From a virus, in the IMG/VR virus record IMGVR_UViG_3300030106_001893, positions 1 to 30,080 of that record: a DNA stretch of 30,080 nt; one strand, given 5' to 3'. This document shows, in pieces, positions 6,806 through 15,826 of this stretch. Both the position numbers and the translations under genes were made by a program. The notes under the pieces were generated by a model that saw nothing but the letters and a program-made list of their open reading frames with translations, was not told the origin of the DNA and ran no database searches. The number at the start of each line of letters is the position of its first letter. The first letter of the stretch is position 1.

Positions 6806-9612
6806 TGAGCGTACAGTTAACAGTTTTTCCTCAATATTTTAACGGATTACAACCGTTGAATTTGTTTCAATTAGAGTATTTAATAGACGGGAGCGACTTT
6901 ATTTCTATAAACACTTCTCCTAGTTATACTTCTTCGGTTCCTACGGCTTTAGATGACGCTTTAGTTAATCAACCGCCAACAATTCCTAACTCTTTTTATA
7001 GGTTTAGAAGTTCTCATAACGGTACTCCCTCGCTTCCAACGGAAAGCAGCGGTGAGTTAGTTTTGTTTGGAGCTTCGGGAGTTACTCAATGCGGAGTGTA
7101 TCAGCGTATAACAAATTTAAACGTTGGGCAAAATTATGATATTGTTATTGATGTAGCAAGTTCAGCAATATCCGGTAGTTTTTTAAGCGTTGCGGTTTAC
7201 GACGGAACTAATATAGTAACGGCTCCTTTGTTTAACGCTAACTCAACTACAATTCCAACGGTTTCTTTTACCGCTACTTCACAAGATTTAACCTTAGCTT
7301 TAACTTTAGTTTATGTTGGTTCGGCTCCAAGTGCGGTTGAATTTAATATAGAAAACGTTTCGGTTTCTCCTCAAGTTACAAGCCCCTCACTCGACGATGC
7401 TAACTTAAGTAACGGTCAAATAATTTTAGATCTTTACGAAGACGAAGACATTCCTTTAAGTTTAAGTGTAGATGATTTTAAAAACGTTGCCGAAAAGGTT
7501 CAAAGCTATTCAAAAGCTTTTAAACTTCCGGCTACAAAAAGAAACAATAAAGCTTTCGACAACATATATGATATAACTAGAACTGACGACGGAATAGTTT
7601 TTAACCCGTATATAAAAACAAAATGCGAATTAAAACAAGACGGATACATATTATTTGAGGGTTATTTAAGATTAATAGATATAACAGACCAAAACGGAGA
7701 AATAAGTTATAATGTAAATTTATATTCGGAAGCTATCGCTTTAGCAGACTTCTTAGAAAACAAAACTTTAAAAGATATTAATTTAAACGAATTAAGACAC
7801 GAATATAATAAAACTAATATTAAGCTATCTTGGAACGATTCAAGCACGGGAATAACTTATTTAAATAATAATACGTCGGGATTTAGAGACGCTAACTCCA
7901 CTATAAAATATCCTTTTGTCGATTGGAACCACCAATTTACAGTTGACAATAACGGCAATCCGGAACTTATAAGTTTAGCTTCTGCGTTTCGTCCGTGGAT
8001 TCAAATTAAATATTTAATACAACGTATTTTCCAAGACAGCCCATTTGTTTTTGAAAGCTCTTTTTTTGACACCGCCGATTTCAAAAAATTATATATGGAT
8101 TTTAACTGGGGAGGAGAACCGGAGCCGCATTCAGATATGGCTACGGGAAGCGGACAAAACGAAAATGTGGCGGGAGTAAACGCGGGTACAAGTTTTACGC
8201 GACTTAGATACGATGTAGAAACTTTTAGTAATTCAGATGAAATTGGTTACGACGATAGCGCGACTAAATTCACGGCTTCTTTCGATAATCAACGTTATCA
8301 AATAACTTCTTCCTTTGTGATTAATTATACCGGTTATACAACTCCAAGCTCTTATGATTTTGTTGGTGAGGTTGCGTGGGTAAAATATAGCGCGGCGGGG
8401 ACTCAACTTTCTCAACACTTTACACAAAACGTTATCGCCGTAGGAACCGGAGCAACTTTTAACACGGTTAATGTTAGTTGTAACGGAACGGTTTTTTTGA
8501 ATACGGGTGAGTTCCTTGTTCCGTCTTTTAAAAGATTTAGTAATATTTCAACGCTTACGCAGGTTTATTTAAATAACCCTAGTATTTCGTGGAACGTAAA
8601 CGCTAACACAACTATTCAAGTAGGAACATCGGATATTGCAAGTGAAACTTTAGTTGAGAATTTAAGAGGAGAAATTGGACAGTGGGAATTTTTAAAAGGG
8701 CTTTTTAATATGTTTAATCTAATAGCAATACCGGACAAAAATAATCCTAATTTAATATTAATAGAACCCTATGGAGATGTGTTTATAAATAACACAAATA
8801 GCGGAAACACATCGGATCTAAGTTTAGCTTCGAGAAGTATTCAACACGACTGGACAGAAAAAATTGATATTGAAGAAATTAAATTAACACCTTTAACAAA
8901 TCTTAAAAAGAAAACTTCTTTTGTTTTTGAACAAGATGACGAAGATTATGCTTTTACTCAATATAAAAGAGCCACGGGCGGTTTTGCTTACGGAAGTAAA
9001 ATTTTCGACGCTAGTGGTTTTACAATATTAACGGGTGAAGAAGAAATAAGCGCTTCTCCTTTTGCGGCTACAATACTTAAGCCGTTAGATCCCGCTTATC
9101 CGGACTTTATAGTTCCGTCTATTTATAGTTTTAGCGCAGACGAGGGAGACACTTCCGGCTTTGATAATTCTCCGAGAATATGTTTCAATATGGGTAAAAA
9201 GACTTTAACAAGCTGCACTTATAAAATACCGGCGCAAAACGGGGTGACTGGTAACGCGGCTGAAGATGAGTTTTTGCAGTTCGGACACTTAACCGCCGTT
9301 CCTACTGTTGTAAGTTCGCCCCCCGCAACAACGGACACTCAAGATTTTAATTATGGCGAATGTCAATACTTTCAAGGAGTAGGTCAAACAACAAGTAGAA
9401 ATTTATTTAATCAATATTGGCTGCCTTATTACGGTGAGTTATACCATCCGGACACAAGAATAATGACGCTTAAAGTTAATTTGAATGCGGGTGATTTAGC
9501 TACGTTTAATTTTTTCGACACAGTCTTTATTAAAAATAGAGAATTTAGAGTTAATAAAATAGATTATAAACCGAACGACTTAGCAACAGTCGAATTTATA
9601 CTTATACCATAA
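6805..9612 (+). CDS. Large baseplate/tail-tip protein with carbohydrate-binding-like N-terminal region
   Basis: Protein of 935 residues, the largest in the genome. Residues about 60-190 resemble a jelly-roll carbohydrate-binding module (SSGELVLFGASGVTQCGVYQ, YDIVIDVASSAISGSFLSVA, VEFNIENVSVSP). From about 208 a conserved tail module starts: LDLYEDEDIPLSLSVDDF, VQSYSKAFKLPATKRNNKAF and KCELKQDGYILFEGYLRLID, a pattern common in flavobacterial phage tail-tip proteins. The remainder is beta-rich, with WEFLKGLFNMFNLIAIPDKN near the middle and a C-terminal GDLATFNFFDTVFIKNREFR. Likely a tail hub or receptor-proximal structure; the N-terminal module may bind host polysaccharide. No catalytic lytic motif is apparent. 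Confidence 0.65.
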   Translation: MSVQLTVFPQYFNGLQPLNLFQLEYLIDGSDFISINTSPSYTSSVPTALDDALVNQPPTIPNSFYRFRSSHNGTPSLPTESSGELVLFGASGVTQCGVYQRITNLNVGQNYDIVIDVASSAISGSFLSVAVYDGTNIVTAPLFNANSTTIPTVSFTATSQDLTLALTLVYVGSAPSAVEFNIENVSVSPQVTSPSLDDANLSNGQIILDLYEDEDIPLSLSVDDFKNVAEKVQSYSKAFKLPATKRNNKAFDNIYDITRTDDGIVFNPYIKTKCELKQDGYILFEGYLRLIDITDQNGEISYNVNLYSEAIALADFLENKTLKDINLNELRHEYNKTNIKLSWNDSSTGITYLNNNTSGFRDANSTIKYPFVDWNHQFTVDNNGNPELISLASAFRPWIQIKYLIQRIFQDSPFVFESSFFDTADFKKLYMDFNWGGEPEPHSDMATGSGQNENVAGVNAGTSFTRLRYDVETFSNSDEIGYDDSATKFTASFDNQRYQITSSFVINYTGYTTPSSYDFVGEVAWVKYSAAGTQLSQHFTQNVIAVGTGATFNTVNVSCNGTVFLNTGEFLVPSFKRFSNISTLTQVYLNNPSISWNVNANTTIQVGTSDIASETLVENLRGEIGQWEFLKGLFNMFNLIAIPDKNNPNLILIEPYGDVFINNTNSGNTSDLSLASRSIQHDWTEKIDIEEIKLTPLTNLKKKTSFVFEQDDEDYAFTQYKRATGGFAYGSKIFDASGFTILTGEEEISASPFAATILKPLDPAYPDFIVPSIYSFSADEGDTSGFDNSPRICFNMGKKTLTSCTYKIPAQNGVTGNAAEDEFLQFGHLTAVPTVVSSPPATTDTQDFNYGECQYFQGVGQTTSRNLFNQYWLPYYGELYHPDTRIMTLKVNLNAGDLATFNFFDTVFIKNREFRVNKIDYKPNDLATVEFILIP

Positions 9613-10463
9613 TGCCAAACGTACCATTCATAACGGGTTTAGAAGTAAAGCCAAATAAAATAAGAGAAGATGGCGTAGTTAGTTTTACAGACGGAACTAA
9701 CGAAATAACGCCAAATCAATTTCAATGCGAAGCTTACGGCTATATTTACGACATACAAGCTAGAGTTTGTCGTGCATACCCTTATTATCCGGAAATTGAA
9801 ACCGTAAGTAAAAAGTCAGATAATAATACACAAGGAGACGAAAACGAAATTGTTTCGGGAGCCAAGAACACTTATATAATGGGGCAGAATAATACTGCCG
9901 CAAATAGAAGTAAAAATAATATTCTTGTCGGAACTAATAATATAGCTAACGCTAAAATATCTAATAACGCAATTTTTGGAATTGGAGGAATGGGAGTTAT
10001 TGACGGAGCTATGATTTTTGGCGGCAACGCTTTAACGGATAGACAAGGAACGAGACAGACAATAACTTTAATGTATGGTTGCGAGACAACGGACGGAACG
10101 ACAACTGATAGTTTTGTCAACAATACCGAATTAAAATTTTTCTATCCGGAAGCAAACCGAGTATATTATTTTCAGTCAGAAACTTTAGCCGTAAGGGTTG
10201 GCGGTAGTGCTGCGGGATCGGTTGGGGATTTTAAAGCTTGGGTTGAGCGCGGGGTAGTTGTAGCGGACGGAACCGGAAATTTAAGTATTGATAGAAGCAG
10301 AACAAGTCCCGCGAGTAGCGGTTCGGTGAGCGGTTGGAGTCCAATAAACGCGGTTGCAAGTAATTATTTTAGACAAACAGTCAAGGGGGCAACCGATATG
10401 ACAATTAAATGGGTTAGCACAATAAGATTTATGCAAATATGGACGGGAGTAACAATTCCTTAA
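9612..10463 (+). CDS. Putative tail fibre / receptor-binding protein
   Basis: Protein of 283 residues. An N-terminal adaptor segment (about 1-55) is followed by an Asn/Gly-rich stretch with spaced NN and hydrophobic residues (NEIVSGAKNTYIMGQNNTAA, NILVGTNNIANAKISNNAIF), typical of trimeric fibres and YadA-like left-handed beta-rolls. The C-terminal 130 residues are an all-beta globular region (ETLAVRVGGSAAGSVGDFKA, FRQTVKGATDMTIKWVSTIR) suited to receptor contact. Coupled by TAATG to the large baseplate gene, matching the usual place of a fibre. Target receptor cannot be read from the sequence. Confidence 0.6.
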   Translation: MPNVPFITGLEVKPNKIREDGVVSFTDGTNEITPNQFQCEAYGYIYDIQARVCRAYPYYPEIETVSKKSDNNTQGDENEIVSGAKNTYIMGQNNTAANRSKNNILVGTNNIANAKISNNAIFGIGGMGVIDGAMIFGGNALTDRQGTRQTITLMYGCETTDGTTTDSFVNNTELKFFYPEANRVYYFQSETLAVRVGGSAAGSVGDFKAWVERGVVVADGTGNLSIDRSRTSPASSGSVSGWSPINAVASNYFRQTVKGATDMTIKWVSTIRFMQIWTGVTIP

Positions 10464-10475
10464 AATTATAAAATT

Positions 10476-12608
10476 ATGGCAAAAGAAGAGTTAATATTAG
10501 ACGTAAAAGCAAATGTAAGCGGCGCGACAAAAGAAATAAAAGATTTAGGAGTTTCGCTTAAAGATGCTGAGGGAAATGTAAAAGAATTAAACGAAAGTTT
10601 TGAAATACAAAAAGAATTAGTTTCTGAATTAGAGATTGAGTTGTTAAAAATGAAGCAACAACAATCGATTAATTCTGACTACGAGAATAGTGTTTCGGGA
10701 CTTAATGATAAAATAAGAGAAACTACTGTTTCGCTTCAACAAGAAAAGATTGGTTTAAAACAAGTTTCAGCCGATAGAAAGAAAGCAACAGATGTGCTTC
10801 GATCAATGGAGAAAGCGCAAAAAGACCAAGTCAAACAAGCTTTTGCCGGTATAAAACACTTCAACATAATGGGTGTTTCTTTAAGACGTTTAAGGTTGAT
10901 GACTAGAGCGGTTATTCCTGGATTTAAATTAATGTTTAAAACAATAAAAACCGGAATAGCTTCAACGGGAATTGGTTTAATTGTTATTGCTTTAGCTTCA
11001 ATTGGAACCGCTTTAGCAAGAACGGGTAAAGGCGCAAAAGCTTTTAAAGCGATTTTAGCGGGATTAAGAGAAGTAGTTAACTTTTTATTAAAACCGTTAG
11101 AGCTGGCGGGTGACGCGCTTTTAACCTTATTTGGTGTTGATGACGCTCCGGCGGTTGATGTAGTTGCTCAAATGAAAAGCGAAATTGATAGTTTAAATAA
11201 TTCTTTAGGTGATATTGAGTTACAACAAATAAAAAATAAAGCAGCAAATAGAGAAAATCAAAAAATAGTTGATGATATTACAAAGTCGGAAGAAGAAAGA
11301 TTAGCGGCTTTAGAAAATATATATAACACAAATAAAACATCAAATCAAGAAACTTTAGCAAATCTTGAAAGACAAGTTTTATTACAGACAGAAGTAGCAA
11401 GAAAAGCAAAAAGTGCTTATGATTGGCACAACGACGGAAGAGCCGAACAAGAAACAATGAACCGTCTTAAAGAAGAACAACTCAATGAAGAGAAAAATTT
11501 ATTAGCATTACAGAAACAATTAGCAAATTTGCAAGACGAAATGTTAGTGGCTGAAGATAATTTCGAAAAAAATATTTCTAAGGTCAAATCTTTTAATATT
11601 AATAAAGCGGCTGAAGAAGAACAAGAACTTGCAGATAAAAGAAAAAAATGGAGAGAAGAAAGAAAGAGAGGTGAACAACAATTAGCTAATATAATTTTAA
11701 AGTTAGAGCAAGAAGCCACATTAGAAGCGTTAGAAACTGACGAAGAGGTAGAAAAAAAGAAGTTAGAGTTTAAAATGAAAAAAATGAAAGAAGATATTGA
11801 AAACTCTAAAGCGTCAGAAAAAACAAAAAATGAAGCTCTTAAACTGTTAGAAGAAGATTTTCAAAATGATTTGCAAGAAATAACAGATAAGTTTAAAGAT
11901 AAAAATAAAGAGAAGCTAAAAAAAGAAGCGGAAGACTTAGAAAAAATAAGAAACCAAAATTTACTAGCAGAAGAAGAAGATGAAAATCAAAGACAATTAA
12001 AACTCTTAGAAATACAAAAACTAGCCGAACTTGATAGGATTGCCGAACACAAAAACTTTGCGGAGTTGAAACTAGAAATAGATGAAAAATATGCAAGAGA
12101 AGTTGGTAAAGTAGAAAAAAAAATAGAAAAAGACCAAATAGCGAGAGACAAAGCCGTGTTAGACGCTAAAAAAGGAATGGGTATGCAAGCACTTAAATTA
12201 GTTGAGGGCTTTGCTGGTGAGGGTACTAAAGTAGCTAAAGCGGCTGCGGTAGCTCAAGCAACAATTGCCGGAACGGAGTCAGTTATACAAACTTTTAAAA
12301 CAGCTTCGGCTTCGCCTTTAAACGCTGTTATTCCTGGATATAATTTTGCACAAGCCGGTTTGGCTGCCGGTTTTGCCGCTATGAATATACAGAAAATATT
12401 AGCGGGTGAGGGACCAAGCGCGGGAGACGACGGAGGTGGAGGTGATGAAGAAGTTGTTAATACAACTCCCGCTCCTCAAATGTTAAGCGGCTCTTTCAAT
12501 TTAGAGGGCGCAACGGCTCCGGAACCTCTGAGAGCTTTTGTTGTAACCGACGATCTCACAAACAGTCAGAACCAATTAGCAAACATCCGAAGAAGATCAA
12601 CAATATAA
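10476..12608 (+). CDS. Tail tape measure protein
   Basis: Protein of 710 residues with the composition of a tape measure: long charged coiled-coil stretches (about 15-120, 250-360, 385-580), a hydrophobic helical segment at about 165-215 (GIGLIVIALASIGTALARTG, GLREVVNFLLKPLELAGDAL) and an Ala/Gly-rich hydrophobic C-terminal part (GTESVIQTFKTASASP, FAQAGLAAGFAAMNIQKILA). It sets tail length, is chaperoned by the product at 2189 and may help pass DNA through the inner membrane. By the usual 1.5 angstrom per residue for helical tape measures, 710 residues would give a tail near 105 nm. The very end (TDDLTNSQNQLANIRRRSTI) is a familiar terminus in Bacteroidetes phages. Confidence 0.85.
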   Translation: MAKEELILDVKANVSGATKEIKDLGVSLKDAEGNVKELNESFEIQKELVSELEIELLKMKQQQSINSDYENSVSGLNDKIRETTVSLQQEKIGLKQVSADRKKATDVLRSMEKAQKDQVKQAFAGIKHFNIMGVSLRRLRLMTRAVIPGFKLMFKTIKTGIASTGIGLIVIALASIGTALARTGKGAKAFKAILAGLREVVNFLLKPLELAGDALLTLFGVDDAPAVDVVAQMKSEIDSLNNSLGDIELQQIKNKAANRENQKIVDDITKSEEERLAALENIYNTNKTSNQETLANLERQVLLQTEVARKAKSAYDWHNDGRAEQETMNRLKEEQLNEEKNLLALQKQLANLQDEMLVAEDNFEKNISKVKSFNINKAAEEEQELADKRKKWREERKRGEQQLANIILKLEQEATLEALETDEEVEKKKLEFKMKKMKEDIENSKASEKTKNEALKLLEEDFQNDLQEITDKFKDKNKEKLKKEAEDLEKIRNQNLLAEEEDENQRQLKLLEIQKLAELDRIAEHKNFAELKLEIDEKYAREVGKVEKKIEKDQIARDKAVLDAKKGMGMQALKLVEGFAGEGTKVAKAAAVAQATIAGTESVIQTFKTASASPLNAVIPGYNFAQAGLAAGFAAMNIQKILAGEGPSAGDDGGGGDEEVVNTTPAPQMLSGSFNLEGATAPEPLRAFVVTDDLTNSQNQLANIRRRSTI

Positions 12609-12643
12609 AATCAAATAAATAACTTAAAAACCCATTTAATAAT

Positions 12644-13363
12644 ATGCCTTGTAAAAAATGTAAAGACGATAAATATAAGCACGGAGAAACCGGAGAATGT
12701 AAATATGATTCTAAAGGTGAGTGCGAAGAAGATAATAAAGATTATTACGAAGACTTAAAAACAACTAAGATTGTAGAATTATTAGTGAGCGACGATAACA
12801 AAGATTTAACAATTGACGCGATATCACTAGTAAATTCTCCGGCTATCGAACAAGACTTTGTTTATTTTGGTAAAGAAAAAAATAACTTGACTTTAGCGAA
12901 AATAGATGAAGAAAAAAGAATGATTGTTTCTCCGGCTCTCATACCAAACAAACAGATATTTAGATACGATCCGAATACAGATAGCGAGTATTATGTTTAT
13001 TTTAGTCCGGAAACCGTAAGAAAAGCAAGTGAACTGTATTTAAAACACAATAATCACCATAAAGCAACTTACGAACATCAAGATAGAGTAAGCGGCGTCT
13101 TAACGGTTGAGAGTTGGATAAAAGAGGGAGAACAAGACAAATCTAAACTTTATGGATTCGATTTACCAAATGGCACCTGGTTCGTTAAGATGAAAATACA
13201 AAACGAGGAGTTATGGAATAAAATCAAAGCGGGTGAGCTTCGTGGGTTATCTATTGAGGGATATTTCACCAATCGATTCGAACAGATGCAAAAAAGAGAA
13301 CCGACCGATGAAGAAATACTAATAGCTTTAAACGAAATAATAAACCAAAATAAAACAAAATAA
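12644..13363 (+). CDS. XkdF-like prohead serine protease
   Basis: Protein of 239 residues matching the XkdF-like domain: ISLVNSPAIEQDFVYFG, MIVSPALIPNKQIFRYDPNT, YYVYFSPETVRKASELYLKH, KATYEHQDRVSGVLTVESWI, YGFDLPNGTWFVKMKIQNEE and LRGLSIEGYF. In this family the conserved His (ATYEH) and Ser (GLSIEG) are the candidate catalytic residues of a herpes-type prohead protease that cuts scaffold and capsid termini. The N-terminus adds a short Cys-rich segment (CKKCKDDKYKHGETGEC) that could bind zinc, unusual but seen in related Bacteroidetes phage proteins. It directly precedes scaffold and capsid genes, as expected. Confidence 0.85.
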   Translation: MPCKKCKDDKYKHGETGECKYDSKGECEEDNKDYYEDLKTTKIVELLVSDDNKDLTIDAISLVNSPAIEQDFVYFGKEKNNLTLAKIDEEKRMIVSPALIPNKQIFRYDPNTDSEYYVYFSPETVRKASELYLKHNNHHKATYEHQDRVSGVLTVESWIKEGEQDKSKLYGFDLPNGTWFVKMKIQNEELWNKIKAGELRGLSIEGYFTNRFEQMQKREPTDEEILIALNEIINQNKTK

Positions 13364-13396
13364 AAAATAATCTATTTAATTAAAAACAACAAAACT

Positions 13397-14143
13397 ATGG
13401 ATATAAAAGAAAGAATATTAGTTGCTTTAGGTTTAGAGAAGCCGGAGCAAGAAATTACTTTAGCGTTTCAAGCTAAAAGCGATGACGGCACTATATTTGT
13501 ATCAACTGCCGAAGAATTAAAAGACGGAGTAGATGTAGCCGTTTTAACAGAAGACGGGACTACAATACCACTTCCAAAAGGCACTTATTCAACGGCTGAG
13601 GGTTTAACTTTTAGAGTTGAAGAAGAGGGTGTTGTTTCTGAGGTTATGGAGAAAAAAGAAAAGAAAGACGAAGACGAAGACGAAGACAAAAAGGAAGAAA
13701 AGGAAGAAATGAAGAAGAAGAAAAAAGACGATGAGGACGAGGAAGAAATGAGAGAAGAAAAGGACGAAGAGGAAGAAGAAAAGAAAATGAGAAAGAAAGA
13801 CGAGGAAAACAAGTACGAAAGCGAAGAAATGCCGGACTGGTATAAAAAGACTTATGAAGAAATGAAAGATAAAGTCGACAACCTAATGGACGCAATCGCA
13901 GACTTAAAATCTAAAATGGGAGTTAAAGAAGAAGATGTAAAAATGAAAGAAGAATTATCTTCTCAAGAAGAGGTGATAAAATTAAAAGAAGAAAACGAAA
14001 AATTAAAGGTTGAATTAAAGCAATCACCTGCGGACGCTCCAATTAATACAAACAGATTTAGTTCGGAAAGAACTCCTTTATCGAGAAAGGAATATAAAAA
14101 ATTATCTAAACAAGAAAGATTTTTATACAATTTAGGAAAATAA
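13397..14143 (+). CDS. Head scaffolding protein, highly acidic/charged
   Basis: Protein of 248 residues. After an N-terminal region of about 75 residues (FVSTAEELKDGVDVAVLTED, GTYSTAEGLTFRVEEEGVVS) comes a very long Glu/Asp/Lys tract (about 80-145) with almost nothing else, then helical coiled coil (MKDKVDNLMDAIADLKSKMG, VIKLKEENEKLKVELKQ) and a basic C-terminus (RKEYKKLSKQERFLYNLGK) that probably binds the capsid shell. Position between protease and capsid gene and this design identify a scaffold. It should be removed or degraded by the XkdF-like protease. Confidence 0.75.
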   Translation: MDIKERILVALGLEKPEQEITLAFQAKSDDGTIFVSTAEELKDGVDVAVLTEDGTTIPLPKGTYSTAEGLTFRVEEEGVVSEVMEKKEKKDEDEDEDKKEEKEEMKKKKKDDEDEEEMREEKDEEEEEKKMRKKDEENKYESEEMPDWYKKTYEEMKDKVDNLMDAIADLKSKMGVKEEDVKMKEELSSQEEVIKLKEENEKLKVELKQSPADAPINTNRFSSERTPLSRKEYKKLSKQERFLYNLGK

Positions 14144-14169
14144 ATATTAATAATTAAAAAACAAAAAAA

Positions 14170-15084
14170 ATGGCATTTACGACCACATCAAATTTTAGCG
14201 GTAAAGCGGCTGGATTTTATATCAGTGCTGCTTTAAAAGAAGCTACATCGTTAGATTATTTAACAACGATAGAGAACATTAAATTTAAGAGTAACATACA
14301 ACGTATGGCGGGAAGCGGCGTTGTAGCGGATGCGACGTGTGATTTTACGGACGCGGGAACTTTAGCTTTAACTGAGAAAGTTTTAGAACCTAAGAACTTG
14401 CAAATCAATTTAGATCTATGTAAAAAAACATTACTAGATTCGTGGGAAGCATTACAAATGAGAGCGGGAGCGGGAGCACCTCCTCCGGCGTCTTTTGAAG
14501 ACTACGTTATTTCTTATATGGGTGAAATTATTGCTCAAGCTACAGAAGAAAGTATATGGGAAGGAACTGCGGTAGCGGGTAAATTCAACGGATTTTTAGG
14601 AGCTACAACTGGTTTACTTTTACCTGGAGTTGACGCTACAGTTATTCAATCTTCTGCAAGTGCGGCTTATACTGCGGGGAACATTATAGCTAACTTACAA
14701 ACTTTGACGGCTGATATGGCGGCTAATATTTCTCCAATATTGAGAAAAGAAGATTTACACATTTATATGAACCCTAAGACTTACGCTTTCTATATTTCAG
14801 CGGTTTCGACTTTAGGTTATGTAAACGCTTATAATATGAATGGTGACTACGAGCCGGTTTTCGAGGGCTATAAAATTGCAGTATGTCCTGGAATGGCTGA
14901 CAATCAACTGGTTGCTGGTGAGAAGTCAAACTTATTTTTCGGCACTGATCTGTTAAGTGATCACACGAGAATCACGCTGATGGATATGGCTAATTTAGAC
15001 GGCTCAGATAATATGAGATTAGTAGCTAGATATTCTGCGGGTGTTCAATCGGGAGTTGGAGCTGATATTGTAAGACAATCGTAA
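14170..15084 (+). CDS. Major capsid protein (HK97 fold)
   Basis: Protein of 304 residues, the usual size for an unprocessed HK97-fold capsid protein. Recognisable parts are a mostly helical N-arm (GKAAGFYISAALKEATSLDY), the long spine helix area (FEDYVISYMGEIIAQATEES, IWEGT), the P/A-domain stretch LRKEDLHIYMNPKTYAFYIS, and EPVFEGYKIAVCPGMADNQL with NLFFGTDLLSDHTRITLMDM. It is preceded by an A-rich leader and followed by a hairpin that could set the ratio of capsid to tail transcripts. It forms the icosahedral shell with the products of the preceding protease and scaffold genes. Confidence 0.9.
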   Translation: MAFTTTSNFSGKAAGFYISAALKEATSLDYLTTIENIKFKSNIQRMAGSGVVADATCDFTDAGTLALTEKVLEPKNLQINLDLCKKTLLDSWEALQMRAGAGAPPPASFEDYVISYMGEIIAQATEESIWEGTAVAGKFNGFLGATTGLLLPGVDATVIQSSASAAYTAGNIIANLQTLTADMAANISPILRKEDLHIYMNPKTYAFYISAVSTLGYVNAYNMNGDYEPVFEGYKIAVCPGMADNQLVAGEKSNLFFGTDLLSDHTRITLMDMANLDGSDNMRLVARYSAGVQSGVGADIVRQS

Positions 15085-15102
15085 TAAAACAAATTAAACA
15101 GA

Positions 15103-15124
15103 AGTGGGGGCTTTTGCCCTCACT
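15103..15124 (+). terminator. Terminator-like hairpin after the major capsid gene
   Basis: agtggggg (15103-15110) pairs with ccctcact (15117-15124) over eight base pairs, one of them G-U, with loop cttttg. The T-run that follows is short (cctttaacctt), so it is likely a partial terminator or an mRNA-stabilising 3' hairpin between capsid and tail-tube genes. Confidence 0.55.
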
Positions 15125-15151
15125 CCTTTAACCTTAAAAAAATAAATAAAT

Positions 15152-15739
15152 ATGGCGTGTACTGCACTAACAAAGGGAAGAGGGTTAGACTGTAACCGCA
15201 TCGCGGGTGGTGTTAAAAATGTTTACTTTTCGGTATATTCGGATTTTGGAAGTACTGATTGGAATTACGATAGCACAAACCCACAAGAAATTGATTCAAT
15301 TGATTTTAATTCTAAAAGCATATACAAATACGTTATGCCTTTAGGCGTTGCTTCGGTTACTGACACAATAACTGGCTCTACAGAAAACGGCACAATATTT
15401 TACACACCTACTGTAAATATTATGCTTAATAAATTAACAAAAGAAGATCAAAATCAAATTAAGCTTTTAGGTCAAACTAAAGTTAGAATATTAGTTGAGC
15501 TTAACGCTAAATTAGCTTCCGGACACGATGTTATTTTGGCTTGTGGTTTCGAGAACGGAATGGACTTAAATACGGGGACTATTGACTCCGGTGCTGCGTT
15601 TGGTGATAGAAATGGTTACACTTTGACTTTCACAGGAATGGAGTCAAGACCGATGGCGTTCTTGGAGGATTATACAACTTCTATTTTTGATAATAGCGGG
15701 TTTACAAATAAAGGAACTCCGTTTGTTGTTTCAACATAA
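15152..15739 (+). CDS. Major tail tube protein
   Basis: Protein of 195 residues with the tail-tube pattern of Bacteroidetes siphophages: GRGLDCNRIAGGVKNVYFSV at the N-terminus, then SIYKYVMPLGVASVTDTITG, GTIFYTPTVNIMLNKLTKED, QNQIKLLGQTKVRILVELN and NGYTLTFTGMESRPMAFLED. These fit a beta-sandwich with an N-terminal signature and a long loop used in hexamer stacking. It lies after the capsid gene in its own segment bounded by a hairpin upstream and a strong terminator downstream, which fits a protein needed in high copy number. Confidence 0.85.
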   Translation: MACTALTKGRGLDCNRIAGGVKNVYFSVYSDFGSTDWNYDSTNPQEIDSIDFNSKSIYKYVMPLGVASVTDTITGSTENGTIFYTPTVNIMLNKLTKEDQNQIKLLGQTKVRILVELNAKLASGHDVILACGFENGMDLNTGTIDSGAAFGDRNGYTLTFTGMESRPMAFLEDYTTSIFDNSGFTNKGTPFVVST

Positions 15740-15766
15740 TTCTTGGTTGTTTATATATATTAAAGG

Positions 15767-15793
15767 GAGTAACTTCGGTTACTCTTTTTTTTT
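15767..15793 (+). terminator. Intrinsic terminator with UUCG tetraloop
   Basis: gagtaac (15767-15773), loop ttcg (15774-15777), gttactc (15778-15784), then nine T (15785-15793). A perfect 7-bp stem closed by C(UUCG)G, with a long T-run, is a textbook rho-independent terminator. It follows the tail tube gene and separates the high-copy structural genes from the accessory block. Confidence 0.92.
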
Positions 15794-15808
15794 GCAAATA
15801 AATATTAG

Positions 15809-15826
15809 AAATTTCTCTTTAATAGT
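15809..15826 (+). promoter_or_regulatory. AT-rich leader motif (aaatttctctttaatagt) after the terminator
   Basis: Same form as the motif at 2170-2188 and 26208-26227 (AAATTTCT-TTTAATA). It begins 15 bases after the terminator T-run and ends at the ATG at 15827. Because transcription must restart after the terminator, a promoter is expected in this 87-base gap, and this motif is the only recurring signal in it. No TAnnTTTG is visible here. Confidence 0.4.

Noticed and set aside
8233-8427. Reverse-strand frame inside the tail-tip gene
   Set aside because: Short antisense shadow of a long well supported gene.
13585-13895. Reverse-strand open frames rich in Ser/Phe/Leu opposite the scaffold gene
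   Set aside because: Antisense of the Glu/Asp/Lys repeat tract; low-complexity, no start context, all other genes are on the + strand.
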